NCBI GenBank assembly: GCA_023252065.1
Contig: JAHEXO010000049.1
Span: 1-9,400, forward strand
Source: Nocardioides sp.
GTDB taxonomy: Bacteria > Actinomycetota > Actinomycetes > Propionibacteriales > Nocardioidaceae
Direction: 5' to 3'
Length of the DNA stretch: 9,400 bases
The position numbers and the translations under genes are program-made. Numbering within the stretch: the first letter of the stretch is position 1; each line of letters opens with the position of its first letter. Positions 1 to 5,835 of the stretch are shown here, piece by piece. The notes under the pieces were generated by a model. That model ran no database searches. It was not told the origin of the DNA and was given only the letters and a program-made list of their open reading frames with translations.

Positions 1-212
1 GTGCACCAGTTGATGGTCTTGCCGTTCTTCTGGGGCTCTGGCTCCATCGTCAGCACCCGGCCGACGACGAGGGGCCCGGTGATCTCGGCACCGGGCTGCT
101 CGAGCGCCTCGAGCTTGAGACCGAGTGCGGTCAGCCGGTGGGCGAGGTCGAGGGACGCCAGCCCGTCGGGCAGGGCGGCGTAGTCGCGGATCCAGGAGAC
201 GGGGGTCTTCAT
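1..212 (-). CDS. pheT: Phenylalanyl-tRNA synthetase beta subunit, N-terminal fragment (runs off the window)
   Basis: PheT is the beta subunit of the cytosolic alpha2beta2 synthetase that attaches phenylalanine to tRNA-Phe; it carries the editing and tRNA-binding domains. Only the first 70 codons lie here. The protein begins MKTPVSWIRDYAALP, the usual PheT opening (V/L-S-W-L-R-E-Y), and continues through GPLVVGRVLTMEPEPQKNGK into the start of the EMAP/OB-type tRNA-binding domain (about residue 45 onward, ending at INWC). The ATG is separated from the pheS stop by a single base (TGA-G-ATG), so the two subunits are almost certainly translationally coupled from one mRNA. No strong Shine-Dalgarno is seen, only GAG-rich sequence in the end of pheS. 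The remaining several hundred codons are beyond position 1. Identity is firm from the N-terminus plus the pheS neighbour. Confidence 0.95.
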   Translation of the reverse strand, partial: MKTPVSWIRDYAALPDGLASLDLAHRLTALGLKLEALEQPGAEITGPLVVGRVLTMEPEPQKNGKTINWC

Positions 213-213
213 C

Positions 214-1317
214 TCACCACTCGGTTCCGAAGGCGGAGGAGAACCGCACGTCACCCTCGAAGAGGGCCCGCATGTCCTCCGCGCCCGTACGGAACATCAT
301 CGACCGGTCGATGCCCATGCCGAAGGCGAAGCCGCGGTAGCGCTCGCTGTCGACGCCGCAGGCGGCCAGGACCCGGGGGTTGACCACGCCGCAGCCACCC
401 CACTCGATCCAGCCCTCGCCCTTGCAGGTGCGGCACGACTCGACCACGCCGGGGACGCCGCGACACACGAAGCAGACCAGGTCGACCTCGGCGGAGGGCT
501 CCGTGAAGGGGAAGTACGACGGCCGGAAGCGCGTGGTGATGCCCTCGCCGAACATCTGCTGGGCGAAGTGGTCGAGGGTGCCCTTGAGATGGGCCATCGT
601 GATGCCCTCGTCGATGACGAGGCCCTCGACCTGGTGGAACATCGGCGAGTGCGTCGCGTCGTACTCGTCGGTGCGGAACACCCGCCCCGGACAGATCACG
701 TAGATCGGCGGGGTGCGGGTCAGCATCGTGCGGGCCTGCACCGGCGACGTGTGGGTGCGCAGGACGAGGTGGTCGTCGGCCGGGTCGGTCCAGAACGTGT
801 CCTGCATGGTGCGCGCCGGGTGGTCGGGCCCGAGGTTGAGGGCGTCGAAGTTGAGCCACTCGGCCTCGAGCACCGGGCCCTCGGCGACCTCCCAGCCCAT
901 GGCCACGAACAGGTCGGCGATGTAGTCGGACATCAGGGTCAGCGGGTGGCGCGAGCCGCGCGGGTGACGGCCGGTCGGCAGCGTGACGTCGACGGTCTCC
1001 TCGACCAGCATCCGCTCCTCGGCCTCGGCCTCGAGGACCGTGGTGCGCTCGGCGAGGGCCTGGTTGACCGCGGCGCGGGCCTGCCCGACGCGCTGGCCGG
1101 CGTCCTTCTTAGCCGCCGGGGGCAGCGCGCCGATCTCGCGGTTGGCCAGGGCCAGGGGCGACCGGTCGCCGGCGTGGTCGAGCCGCGCCTGCTTGAGCTC
1201 GGCGAGGTCGTGAGCGGCGGCGATCGCGGCCAGGGCGGCGTCGCGGGCGGCCGCGACCTGCTCCGGCTGGAGCGCGCTGACCTCGACCGGGTCGTACTGG
1301 GTGTTCGGGCCCGACAT
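214..1317 (-). CDS. pheS: Phenylalanyl-tRNA synthetase alpha subunit
   Basis: This is the catalytic alpha subunit (367 aa, normal length) of PheRS, which activates Phe with ATP and charges tRNA-Phe. Residues 1-105 form the Ala/Glu/Arg-rich N-terminal helical arm that contacts tRNA. The class II catalytic core follows: SRHPLTLMSDYI (about 122-133), THTSPVQARTM (189-198), motif 2 as FRTDEYDATHSPMFHQVEG (214-232), RPSYFPFTEPSAEVD (265-279) and motif 3 as GFAFGMGIDR (329-338). The GFAFG stretch lines the Phe side-chain pocket. A Cys quartet C282/C285/C295/C298 lies in the loop before GWIEWGGCGVVNP. The ATG start is supported by GAAAGG five bases upstream. A -10-like TACACT lies 32 bases upstream of the ATG, so pheST probably has its own promoter despite the kinase gene upstream on the same strand. 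Identification is secure. Confidence 0.98.
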   Translation of the reverse strand: MSGPNTQYDPVEVSALQPEQVAAARDAALAAIAAAHDLAELKQARLDHAGDRSPLALANREIGALPPAAKKDAGQRVGQARAAVNQALAERTTVLEAEAEERMLVEETVDVTLPTGRHPRGSRHPLTLMSDYIADLFVAMGWEVAEGPVLEAEWLNFDALNLGPDHPARTMQDTFWTDPADDHLVLRTHTSPVQARTMLTRTPPIYVICPGRVFRTDEYDATHSPMFHQVEGLVIDEGITMAHLKGTLDHFAQQMFGEGITTRFRPSYFPFTEPSAEVDLVCFVCRGVPGVVESCRTCKGEGWIEWGGCGVVNPRVLAACGVDSERYRGFAFGMGIDRSMMFRTGAEDMRALFEGDVRFSSAFGTEW

Positions 1318-1322
1318 GGGTG

Positions 1323-1355
1323 CCTTTCAGGTTCGTCCTGCTGCGGGACAGTGTA
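1323..1355 (-). promoter_or_regulatory. Candidate pheST promoter -10 (TACACT) and ribosome binding site
   Basis: Reading the minus strand, TACACT (1355-1350) fits the actinobacterial TANNNT -10 pattern. GAAAGG (1328-1323) is a Shine-Dalgarno five bases before the pheS ATG. Initiation about 7 bases past the -10 would give a leader of about 26 nt, too short for a T-box or attenuator, and no such structure is seen. No convincing -35 hexamer is present. Between this site and the kinase stop lies a short GC dyad (CCCCG at 1361-1365 with CGGGG at 1380-1384), which might end kinase transcription but has no T-run on this strand. Confidence 0.4.
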
Positions 1356-1403
1356 GGAAGCCCCGACGGCGCCCGACGACGGGGTTTCCTCCGACGGACG
1401 GGC

Positions 1404-2426
1404 TCAGATCTCGTCGGTGCCGAAGGCCTTCCAGGTGGTGACGATCCGGGCGCCGCCGCCCGGGGCCTCGTCGATGGTGACCGAGCCGCCCTGCGCCCGG
1501 ACCAGGCCGTTGACCAGGTAGAGCCCCAGCCCCGACCCACCGCGCTGGCCGGTGGTCCAGAACTTCGTGAACGCCCGCTGCCTCACCTCGGGGGCGATGC
1601 CGTCGCCGTGGTCGTCGACCTGGATGCTGACCAGGTCGCCGTCGAGCCACGCGGTGACGTGCACGGGTGGGGAGCCGTGCCGGATCGCGTTCTCCAGCAG
1701 GTTGGTCAGCACCTGGGTGAACTTGTCGGGGTCGGCCCAGATGTGGGGCAGGTCGTCGGGTGCGGAGTAGTCGATGTGGTGGGGCGCGCCGGCACGCACG
1801 CTCTCCACGACGCGATGGGTGAGCACGCCCACGTCGCACGGGCGCGGGTGCATCGAGAGGCGGCCCGTGTCGAGCCGGGCCACGTCGAGCAGCTCGGTGA
1901 TCAGGCGGCTGAGCCGGTCGGAGTCGGCGTGGACCGTGGTGAGCATCAGCTTCTTCTGCTCGTCGTTGAGCCGGTCCCAACGGTTGAGGAGGGCCTGGAC
2001 GAACCCCTTGACGCCCGTCAGCGGCGATCGCAGCTCGTGGGCGACGGTGGCGACGAGGTCGGAGCGTTCGCGGTCGAGCCGCGCCCGGGCCCGGCCCGAG
2101 CGCAGGCTCACCGCCAGCGTGGTGACCGGGCCGCCACGAGCCTCACGGTGGATCCGGGCCGCGAGCAGCACCTCGTCGCCGGTGGGCAGCACCCACGCCT
2201 GCTCCGGCACGCCGCTGCGCGTGACCAGCCCGTCGTACGGCGTGACGCACTCGCACCAACCGGCGCCCTCGTGGTTGGTGACCGCCAGGACCTCGGCCAG
2301 CGGCCGGCCCACCGCCGCCTCGCGGTCGGTGCCCAGCATCCGCGCGGCCCGGTCGTTGAGGAGGGTGACCCGGCCCTCGGCATCGGCGACGACGACGCCG
2401 TCGGGCAGCAGGTCGACGGTCTCCAC
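1404..2426 (-). CDS. Soluble PAS-domain sensor histidine kinase
   Basis: This is a 340-aa cytosolic sensor kinase with no membrane segment. Counting from the GTG at 2426, a PAS-like domain spans about residues 5-110 (LLPDGVVVADAEGRVTLLN at its start). A DHp dimerisation helix pair follows at about 115-185, with the phospho-acceptor H130 in VAHELRSPLTGVKGF. The ATPase domain (about 195-338) shows the N box TNLLENAIRH (241-250), G1 DDHGDGI (271-277), F box FTKFW (286-290) and G2 GGSGLGLYLV (296-305). All catalytic boxes are intact. I chose the GTG because homologues I know start just before the L-PDG-VVAD motif and because TAGGCT lies exactly 7 bases upstream, as in a leaderless mRNA. The frame is open to 2600, but that extension crosses two C-rich hairpins and looks non-coding. 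No response regulator is adjacent, so the partner is unknown. A kinase in this slot between the methyltransferase and pheS also occurs in Streptomyces. Confidence 0.88.
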   Translation of the reverse strand: METVDLLPDGVVVADAEGRVTLLNDRAARMLGTDREAAVGRPLAEVLAVTNHEGAGWCECVTPYDGLVTRSGVPEQAWVLPTGDEVLLAARIHREARGGPVTTLAVSLRSGRARARLDRERSDLVATVAHELRSPLTGVKGFVQALLNRWDRLNDEQKKLMLTTVHADSDRLSRLITELLDVARLDTGRLSMHPRPCDVGVLTHRVVESVRAGAPHHIDYSAPDDLPHIWADPDKFTQVLTNLLENAIRHGSPPVHVTAWLDGDLVSIQVDDHGDGIAPEVRQRAFTKFWTTGQRGGSGLGLYLVNGLVRAQGGSVTIDEAPGGGARIVTTWKAFGTDEI

Positions 2427-2433
2427 GCGCGGC

Positions 2434-2439
2434 AGCCTA
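2434..2439 (-). promoter_or_regulatory. -10 box for leaderless transcription of the histidine kinase
   Basis: TAGGCT on the minus strand matches TANNNT and is separated by seven bases (GCCGCGC) from the GTG at 2426. Transcription would begin on the start codon itself, giving a leaderless message, a common arrangement in actinobacteria. No Shine-Dalgarno precedes this GTG, which fits. The -35 region is not recognisable. Confidence 0.45.
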
Positions 2440-2469
2440 GTGGCGGAGGAGAGGAACGTTGCTGCGGGC

Positions 2470-2532
2470 GGCCCCTCCCCCCGGTGGGGCCGACCCGACA
2501 ACGTGTGGTGGACAGCCCCTCCCCCGTGGGGC
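2470..2532. repeat. Two near-identical C-rich hairpins in tandem
   Basis: The first hairpin pairs GGCCCC (2470-2475) with GGGGCC (2486-2491) around a 10-base loop. The second pairs GCCCC (2515-2519) with GGGGC (2528-2532) around an 8-base loop. The cores are the same sequence apart from two bases: CCCCTCCCCCCGGTGGGGCC against CCCCTCCCCCGTGGGGCC, about 45 bases apart. Both lie between the kinase start and the AT-rich promoter island of the MerR gene. They could be paired protein-binding sites, a structured leader of a longer kinase transcript, or terminators shielding the divergent genes. G-runs on the minus strand might also form quadruplex-like structures. Function is not known. Confidence 0.6.
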
Positions 2533-2571
2533 CCGTCCGAGGTCCGCGTTCTCGGGATCGCGGACAACAGA

Positions 2572-2634
2572 TAAGATAGTGCCGCTATCCACCCGTCCAC
2601 AACCGATTTCGTACATTTTGAGAATCTTTACTAT
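2572..2634. promoter_or_regulatory. AT-rich divergent promoter island with dyads
   Basis: This is the most AT-rich stretch of the window. On the plus strand it holds two TANNNT boxes, TAAGAT (2572-2577) and TACTAT (2629-2634), candidates for the MerR gene. On the minus strand TTGTGG (2602-2597) and TATCTT (2578-2573) are 18 bases apart and could drive a longer kinase transcript with a leader of about 140 nt. There is a perfect inverted repeat GATAG-TGCCG-CTATC (2575-2589) and an imperfect one, GATTTC (2605-2610) with GAGAATC (2619-2625). MerR proteins usually bind dyads at their promoter, so autoregulation here is plausible. The exact promoters are inferred. Confidence 0.4.
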
Positions 2635-2649
2635 GGAAAGAGTGGGTTC

Positions 2650-3279
2650 GTGCTGGTGTCAGAGCTCGCCGAGCGAGCGGACATGCCCGTCGCGACGGTC
2701 AAGTACTACCTGCGTGAGGGGCTGCTGCCACCCGGTCACATGACCGGCCCGCGCCGTGCGGAGTACGACGAGACCCACGTCCGGCGGCTGCGCATCCTGC
2801 GCCTGCTGCGCGAGGTGGGCGGCGTGCCGGTGACCAACCTGCGCCTGGTCATGGACGCCCTCGACGACGAGAGCCGCCCGATCCACGACGTGATGACGCT
2901 GACCGCCGACGTGATCTCGGCCGGTCCCGAGCCGGGCGCCCAGGACCCCCGCTCCCTGGAGACCGTGGACACCGTGATCGGGGCGATGGGCTGGGACGGC
3001 GTGCGCCCGGAGTCGGTCGACCGGCTCCGGCTCGCGTCCCTGGTGACCTTGCTCAACGGTCCGGGCATGCTGGGCGCCGACGCCGAGGTGCTCTGCTACT
3101 ACGCCCGGCTGGCCGACCAGCTGGCCAAGACAGAGATCTCGCTGATCAACCCCCACCGCGAGCGGGCCGCCCTGCTCGAGGACATGGTCACCGGGTCGGT
3201 GGTCTACGGGCAGGTGTTCGCGTTGCTGCGCCAGATGGGGCACGAGCACCACCACACCCGCATGGAGCAACCGGACTGA
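2650..3279 (+). CDS. MerR-family transcriptional regulator
   Basis: This is a 209-aa DNA-binding regulator. Residues 1-28 hold the MerR helix-turn-helix (SELAERADMPVATVKYYLRE, 4-23, then GLLPPG), followed by the wing and second helix pair (YDETHVRRLRILRLLREVGG, 39-58). Residues 75-209 form a mostly helical effector or dimerisation domain that I do not recognise. The only cysteine is C149, so a classical Cys-based metal sensor is unlikely. The C-terminus is His-rich (GHEHHHTRM, 197-205). The GTG at 2650 is taken as start; a GTG at 2656 in frame is an alternative. GGAAAG at 2635-2640 is a Shine-Dalgarno nine bases upstream. It can only be used if transcription starts upstream of TACTAT (2629-2634); if TACTAT is the -10, the message is nearly leaderless. 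It is the only plus-strand gene inside the translation cluster. Its targets are unknown; its own promoter or the divergent kinase are the obvious candidates. Confidence 0.88.
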   Translation: MLVSELAERADMPVATVKYYLREGLLPPGHMTGPRRAEYDETHVRRLRILRLLREVGGVPVTNLRLVMDALDDESRPIHDVMTLTADVISAGPEPGAQDPRSLETVDTVIGAMGWDGVRPESVDRLRLASLVTLLNGPGMLGADAEVLCYYARLADQLAKTEISLINPHRERAALLEDMVTGSVVYGQVFALLRQMGHEHHHTRMEQPD

Positions 3280-3286
3280 CGCGCGC

Positions 3287-4087
3287 TCAGCCGCGCCGGC
3301 GGGCCGACTCGTGGAGGCAGATCGCGGCTGCGGTGGCGAGGTTGAGACTCTCCGCCCCGCCGCGGATCCGGATGCGCACCCGGTGGTCGGCCAGCGCGGC
3401 CAGCGCGTCGGGGAGGCCGTGCGCCTCGTTGCCGAACAGCCAGGCCGTCGGCCGGTCGAGCAGGCCGCCGGCCTCGTCGAGGAGCACCTCTCCGGCGCCG
3501 TCGGCCGCCAGGACGGTCAGGCCGGCCTCCTGGGCTGCGCGTACGGCATGGGCTGGGTCGGGCTCGCAGGCCACCGGCAGGTGGAACACGCTGCCGACGC
3601 TGGCCCGCACGGTCTTCGGGTTGTAGAGGTCGACCGACTCCCCCGCCAGCACGACCGCGTCGACACCCAGGGCGTCGGCGGTCCGGACCAGGGTCCCGGC
3701 GTTGCCCGGGTCACGGACCTCGGTGCACACGGCGACGAGCCCGCGCTCCCCGGCTGAGGGGGCGGTGGCTAGCGCCTCGGCGAGGGGTACGTCGATGAAC
3801 GTGCAGACCGCCACGACTCCGGCCGGGGTCACGCTGTCGCTGAGCGAGGCCAGGGCGCGGTCGTCGACCAGGCTCACCCGGGGCGCCTGCGCCACCAGCG
3901 CGTCGTACCTCTGGGCGGCGGCGACGGTGGCGAACACCTCGACCACGCAGCCGGCCGCGAGGGCCCCCTCGACGGCCTTGGGACCGTCGGCAAGGAACAG
4001 CCGCCGCTCGGCGCGAACCGAACGACGGCTGAGCTTGCGCGTCTCCTTGACCCGAGTGTTCCCCGCCGTGAGCGGCACCCCGGTCAC
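3287..4087 (-). CDS. SpoU/TrmH-family (SPOUT) RNA 2'-O-methyltransferase
   Basis: This is a 266-aa S-adenosylmethionine-dependent enzyme expected to methylate a ribose 2'-OH in rRNA or tRNA. The N-terminal part (about 1-105) is the substrate-binding domain of the family (RRSVRAERRLFLADGPKAVE, 21-40). The SPOUT knot domain shows motif 1 as EVRDPGNAGTLVRTADALG (123-141), motif 2 as WLFGNEAHGL (216-225) and motif 3 as GGAESLNLATAAAICLHE (243-260). The expected N129, R134, E221 and S247/N249 are present. The start is a GTG five bases after the rplT stop (TGA-CCACC-GTG), with no strong Shine-Dalgarno, so coupling to rplT is likely; a GTG at 4078 is a second option. Placement directly behind rplT fits a role in ribosome assembly, but the target nucleotide cannot be read from sequence. 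The gene ends 7 bases from the convergent MerR gene. Confidence 0.92.
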   Translation of the reverse strand: MTGVPLTAGNTRVKETRKLSRRSVRAERRLFLADGPKAVEGALAAGCVVEVFATVAAAQRYDALVAQAPRVSLVDDRALASLSDSVTPAGVVAVCTFIDVPLAEALATAPSAGERGLVAVCTEVRDPGNAGTLVRTADALGVDAVVLAGESVDLYNPKTVRASVGSVFHLPVACEPDPAHAVRAAQEAGLTVLAADGAGEVLLDEAGGLLDRPTAWLFGNEAHGLPDALAALADHRVRIRIRGGAESLNLATAAAICLHESARRRG

Positions 4088-4092
4088 GGTGG

Positions 4093-4476
4093 TCAGGATG
4101 CCTTGGGCGCGTTGACGTCCTCGGGCAGGGCCGCCTTGGCGGTCTCGACGAGCGCGGTGAAGGCGGCGGCGTCGTTGACGGCCAGGTCGGCGAGGATCTT
4201 GCGGTCGACCTCGACGCCGGCCAGGTTGAGGCCCTGGATGAAGCGGTTGTAGGTCATGCCGTTGGCGCGGGCAGCGGCGTTGATCCGCTGGATCCAGAGC
4301 CGGCGGAAGTCACCCTTGCGCGCCTTGCGGTCGCGGTAGCTGTAGACCAGCGAGTGGGTGACCTGCTCCTTGGCCTTGCGGTAGAGGCGCGAGCGCTGGC
4401 CGCGGTAGCCGCTGGCTCGCTCGAGGGTCGTACGACGCTTCTTGTGGGCGTTCACTGCCCGCTTGACGCGTGCCAT
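4093..4476 (-). CDS. rplT: 50S ribosomal protein L20 (bL20)
   Basis: bL20 binds 23S rRNA early in large-subunit assembly; in several bacteria it also represses its own operon. This 127-aa protein begins [19 protein letters not shown] and has the family signature of a very basic N-terminal helix ([16 protein letters not shown], 24-39), [21 protein letters not shown] (48-68) and the globular C-domain ([24 protein letters not shown], 76-99). The last 15 or so residues are a short tail. Length is slightly above the usual 115-120. AAGGAG lies seven bases before the ATG. It follows rpmI by 36 bases in the conserved infC-rpmI-rplT order. Confidence 0.98.
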   Translation of the reverse strand: MARVKRAVNAHKKRRTTLERASGYRGQRSRLYRKAKEQVTHSLVYSYRDRKARKGDFRRLWIQRINAAARANGMTYNRFIQGLNLAGVEVDRKILADLAVNDAAAFTALVETAKAALPEDVNAPKAS

Positions 4477-4512
4477 GGTGGTACTCCTTGCGGTGGTTCG
4501 GGTCAGGTGGGC

Positions 4513-4707
4513 TTAGCGGCCGAGCAGCTTCTTGGCGCGGGGGACGTCAGCCTTGGCGACGTCGGTGGTGCCGGCCAGGCGACGGGTCAGCTTGGAGGAC
4601 TTCCGCTCCAAGTTGTGTCGCTTGCCGGTCTTCTCGCGCAGCAGCTTGCCCGAGCCGGTCACCCGGAACCTCTTGCTCGCGCCGGAGTGCGTCTTGTTCT
4701 TCGGCAT
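4513..4707 (-). CDS. rpmI: 50S ribosomal protein L35 (bL35)
   Basis: This is a 64-aa basic ribosomal protein with the canonical start [21 protein letters not shown] and the signature [16 protein letters not shown] (31-46). The frame is open further upstream to a GTG at 4764, but that extension (EEEEEEET just before MPK) is only translation of the purine-rich ribosome binding tract, GAAGAAGAAGAGGAAGAGGAAACG ending at the ATG. GAGG lies five bases before the ATG. The protein sits between infC and rplT. A 157-base gap separates it from infC, longer than usual for an operon that only needs to be co-transcribed, and contains a palindromic repeat. Confidence 0.97.
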   Translation of the reverse strand: MPKNKTHSGASKRFRVTGSGKLLREKTGKRHNLERKSSKLTRRLAGTTDVAKADVPRAKKLLGR

Positions 4708-4819
4708 CGTTTCCTCTTCCTCTTCTTCTTCTACGTCGTGTGGTCGTGGCTGGCCGCGGCACACGTCGTGCTAGCAGGGATCCAGTTCTGCAACTGCTCC
4801 CCGAAACTCAGGGTGGTGT

Positions 4820-4854
4820 GGTTGCGAGACGGTCGCTGCGCGACCTCCTCAACC
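4820..4854. repeat. 35-bp palindromic intergenic repeat, copy A
   Basis: The architecture is GGTT, 2 unpaired bases, GAG, AC, stem GGTCGC (4831-4836), loop TGC, stem GCGACC (4840-4845), TC, CTC, AACC. The outer GGTT/AACC and GAG/CTC arms also pair. It matches the copy at 9089-9123 in 30 of 35 positions, with identical length and spacing. It lies 10 bases downstream of the infC stop, inside the infC-rpmI intergenic region, so it would fold in the operon mRNA as a stem-loop between two cistrons. It resembles REP/PU-type palindromic repeats. I have an unverified impression that GAGACGCTCGC-type palindromes recur in Nocardioides genomes. Confidence 0.75.
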
Positions 4855-4864
4855 GACAGGTGGC

Positions 4865-5548
4865 TCAGGCCTCGATCTCGGGATCCAGGTTCTCCGAACG
4901 GCCGCGTTCCTTCTTCTGGGCGACGGCGTGCCCGGCGTTGTGCGCGATGCGCTCCTCGCGCTCCTCGGCCTCGTCGGCGGCCCGGGCGGCTGCCCGCTCC
5001 GCCTTGGCGGCCTGCATCTCGACCTTGGCCTCGGCCTTCTTCTTGTGCGGCCCGAGCACCATGATCATGTTGCGGCCGTCCTGCTTCGGCGCGGACTCCA
5101 CGAAGCCGAGCTCCGTGACGTCCTCCGCCAGACGCTGCAACAGCCGGAACCCGAGCTCGGGGCGGTGCTGCTCACGACCGCGGAACATGATGGTGATCTT
5201 GACCTTGTCGCCGGCCTTCAGGAACCGCACGACGTGACCCTTCTTGGTCTCGTAGTCGTGCGCGTCGATCTTGGGACGAAGCTTCATCTCCTTGATGATC
5301 ACGTTCGTCTGGTTCCGGCGGGCTTCACGGGCCTTCTGGGCGTTCTCGTACTTGAACTTCCCGTAGTCCATGAGCTTGCAGACCGGCGGACGTGCCATCG
5401 GGGCGACCTCGACCAGGTCGAGATCGGCTTCCTGGGCGAGCTTGAGGGCCTCGCCCGTGGGGACGATGCCGACGGTCTCGCCGTTGGGTCCGACGAGCCG
5501 GACCTCGGGTACCCGGATCCGGTCGTTGATGCGCAGCTCGGTGCTGAT
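4865..5548 (-). CDS. infC: Translation initiation factor IF-3 with ATC start codon
   Basis: IF3 binds the 30S subunit, keeps subunits apart and checks the start codon and initiator tRNA. From the ATC at 5548 the protein is 227 aa: N-domain [19 protein letters not shown] (2-20) to [25 protein letters not shown] (about 44-68), a basic linker (KAREARRNQ), and C-domain [21 protein letters not shown] (85-105), [12 protein letters not shown] (115-126) to [16 protein letters not shown] (156-171). An Ala/Glu/Lys-rich helical tail of about 55 residues follows, typical of actinobacterial IF3. The start is chosen because GGAGGA (5557-5552) sits three bases before ATC, and because homologues begin at this [15 protein letters not shown] motif. 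ATC/ATT starts on infC are known and let IF3 repress its own translation. An in-frame ATG at 5665 would add 39 residues with poor codon use (GGA, CCA, CAT, ACA, CGT) read through a hairpin, so it is rejected. Confidence 0.95.
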   Translation of the reverse strand: MSTELRINDRIRVPEVRLVGPNGETVGIVPTGEALKLAQEADLDLVEVAPMARPPVCKLMDYGKFKYENAQKAREARRNQTNVIIKEMKLRPKIDAHDYETKKGHVVRFLKAGDKVKITIMFRGREQHRPELGFRLLQRLAEDVTELGFVESAPKQDGRNMIMVLGPHKKKAEAKVEMQAAKAERAAARAADEAEEREERIAHNAGHAVAQKKERGRSENLDPEIEA

Positions 5549-5557
5549 GTGTCCTCC
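5546..5557 (-). promoter_or_regulatory. infC Shine-Dalgarno GGAGGA with ATC initiation codon
   Basis: The minus strand reads ATG-GAGGACAC-ATC-AGC. The strong Shine-Dalgarno GGAGGA is followed after three bases by ATC in frame with IF3. The ATG overlapping the Shine-Dalgarno (5559-5557) is in another frame and lacks its own ribosome binding site. No ATG, GTG or TTG occurs in frame near the expected N-terminus; the nearest in-frame alternative is CTG, 12 bases past the ATC and too far from the Shine-Dalgarno. Confidence 0.75.
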
Positions 5558-5595
5558 ATGTGTCGTACGGCTGGGTGACACCGGGGAGGCCAGCG

Positions 5596-5657
5596 CCGTC
5601 TGGAAACGACGGGAGCCTCCGCGCGACGCGCGGAGGCTCGAGGTGCACCGTGGGTGC
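5596..5657 (-). promoter_or_regulatory. Structured infC leader: three adjacent stem-loops
   Basis: In transcript order: GCACC-CAC-GGTGC (5657-5645); a perfect 12-bp stem GAGCCTCCGCGC with GCGCGGAGGCTC around a three-base loop GTC (5639-5613); then directly abutting it CCGTC-GTTTCCA-GACGG (5612-5596). The structure ends about 40 bases before the Shine-Dalgarno. There is no U-run, so it is not a typical intrinsic terminator. A regulatory leader for the infC-rpmI-rplT operon is the natural reading, since such operons are often controlled by L20- or IF3-dependent leaders, but this fold matches no leader family I recognise. The hairpin core contains CCTCC and GGAGG, the latter Shine-Dalgarno-like. 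The rest of the gap back to 5835 shows a GGTC tandem run (5790-5804) and only weak -10-like boxes (TACCCT at 5814-5809, TATGTC at about 5666), so the promoter is unresolved. Confidence 0.55.
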
Positions 5658-5835
5658 GACGACATACGTCACACCTGCGGTGCGGACCGGACCCGACGAC
5701 CTGTGCCCTGTTGCCAGCGCTGCGGTCGGTGCGGGTGGGAGTGAGCCTCCACTTGTCGGACCGGCCCCACCCCTGGAACAGCAGGAAGAGGTCGGTCGGT
5801 CGGTGACAAGGGTAACAACGACCCCGGTCAGGTGG

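Noticed and set aside
1361..1384. CCCCG/CGGGG dyad between kinase and pheS as a terminator
   Set aside because: Stem is only five clean pairs with mismatches inside; the short T-run lies on the plus strand, where no gene ends nearby.
1320..2579. Long open frame on the plus strand antisense to the histidine kinase, 419 codons
   Set aside because: It is the GC-bias shadow of the kinase; the peptide is Arg/Gly/Val/Asp-rich with no recognisable domain, while the minus frame has every kinase motif.
2427..2600. N-terminal extension of the histidine kinase to an ATG at 2600
   Set aside because: It would translate through both C-rich hairpins, has no Shine-Dalgarno and no family homology, and a better start exists at 2426 with a correctly spaced -10.
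4708..4764. Upstream extension of rpmI from a GTG, adding a poly-Glu stretch
   Set aside because: The Glu run is translation of the purine-rich ribosome binding tract; bL35 starts at MPKNKTH across bacteria.
5549..5672. Small leader ORFs upstream of infC, including a GTG at 5672 and an ATG overlapping the Shine-Dalgarno
   Set aside because: No ribosome binding site for either, no recognisable peptide and no run of regulatory codons; they cross the hairpin.
5790..5804. Tandem GGTC run between the SseB-family gene and infC
   Set aside because: Fewer than four units; this is common by chance in such GC-rich DNA and too short to call a repeat array.
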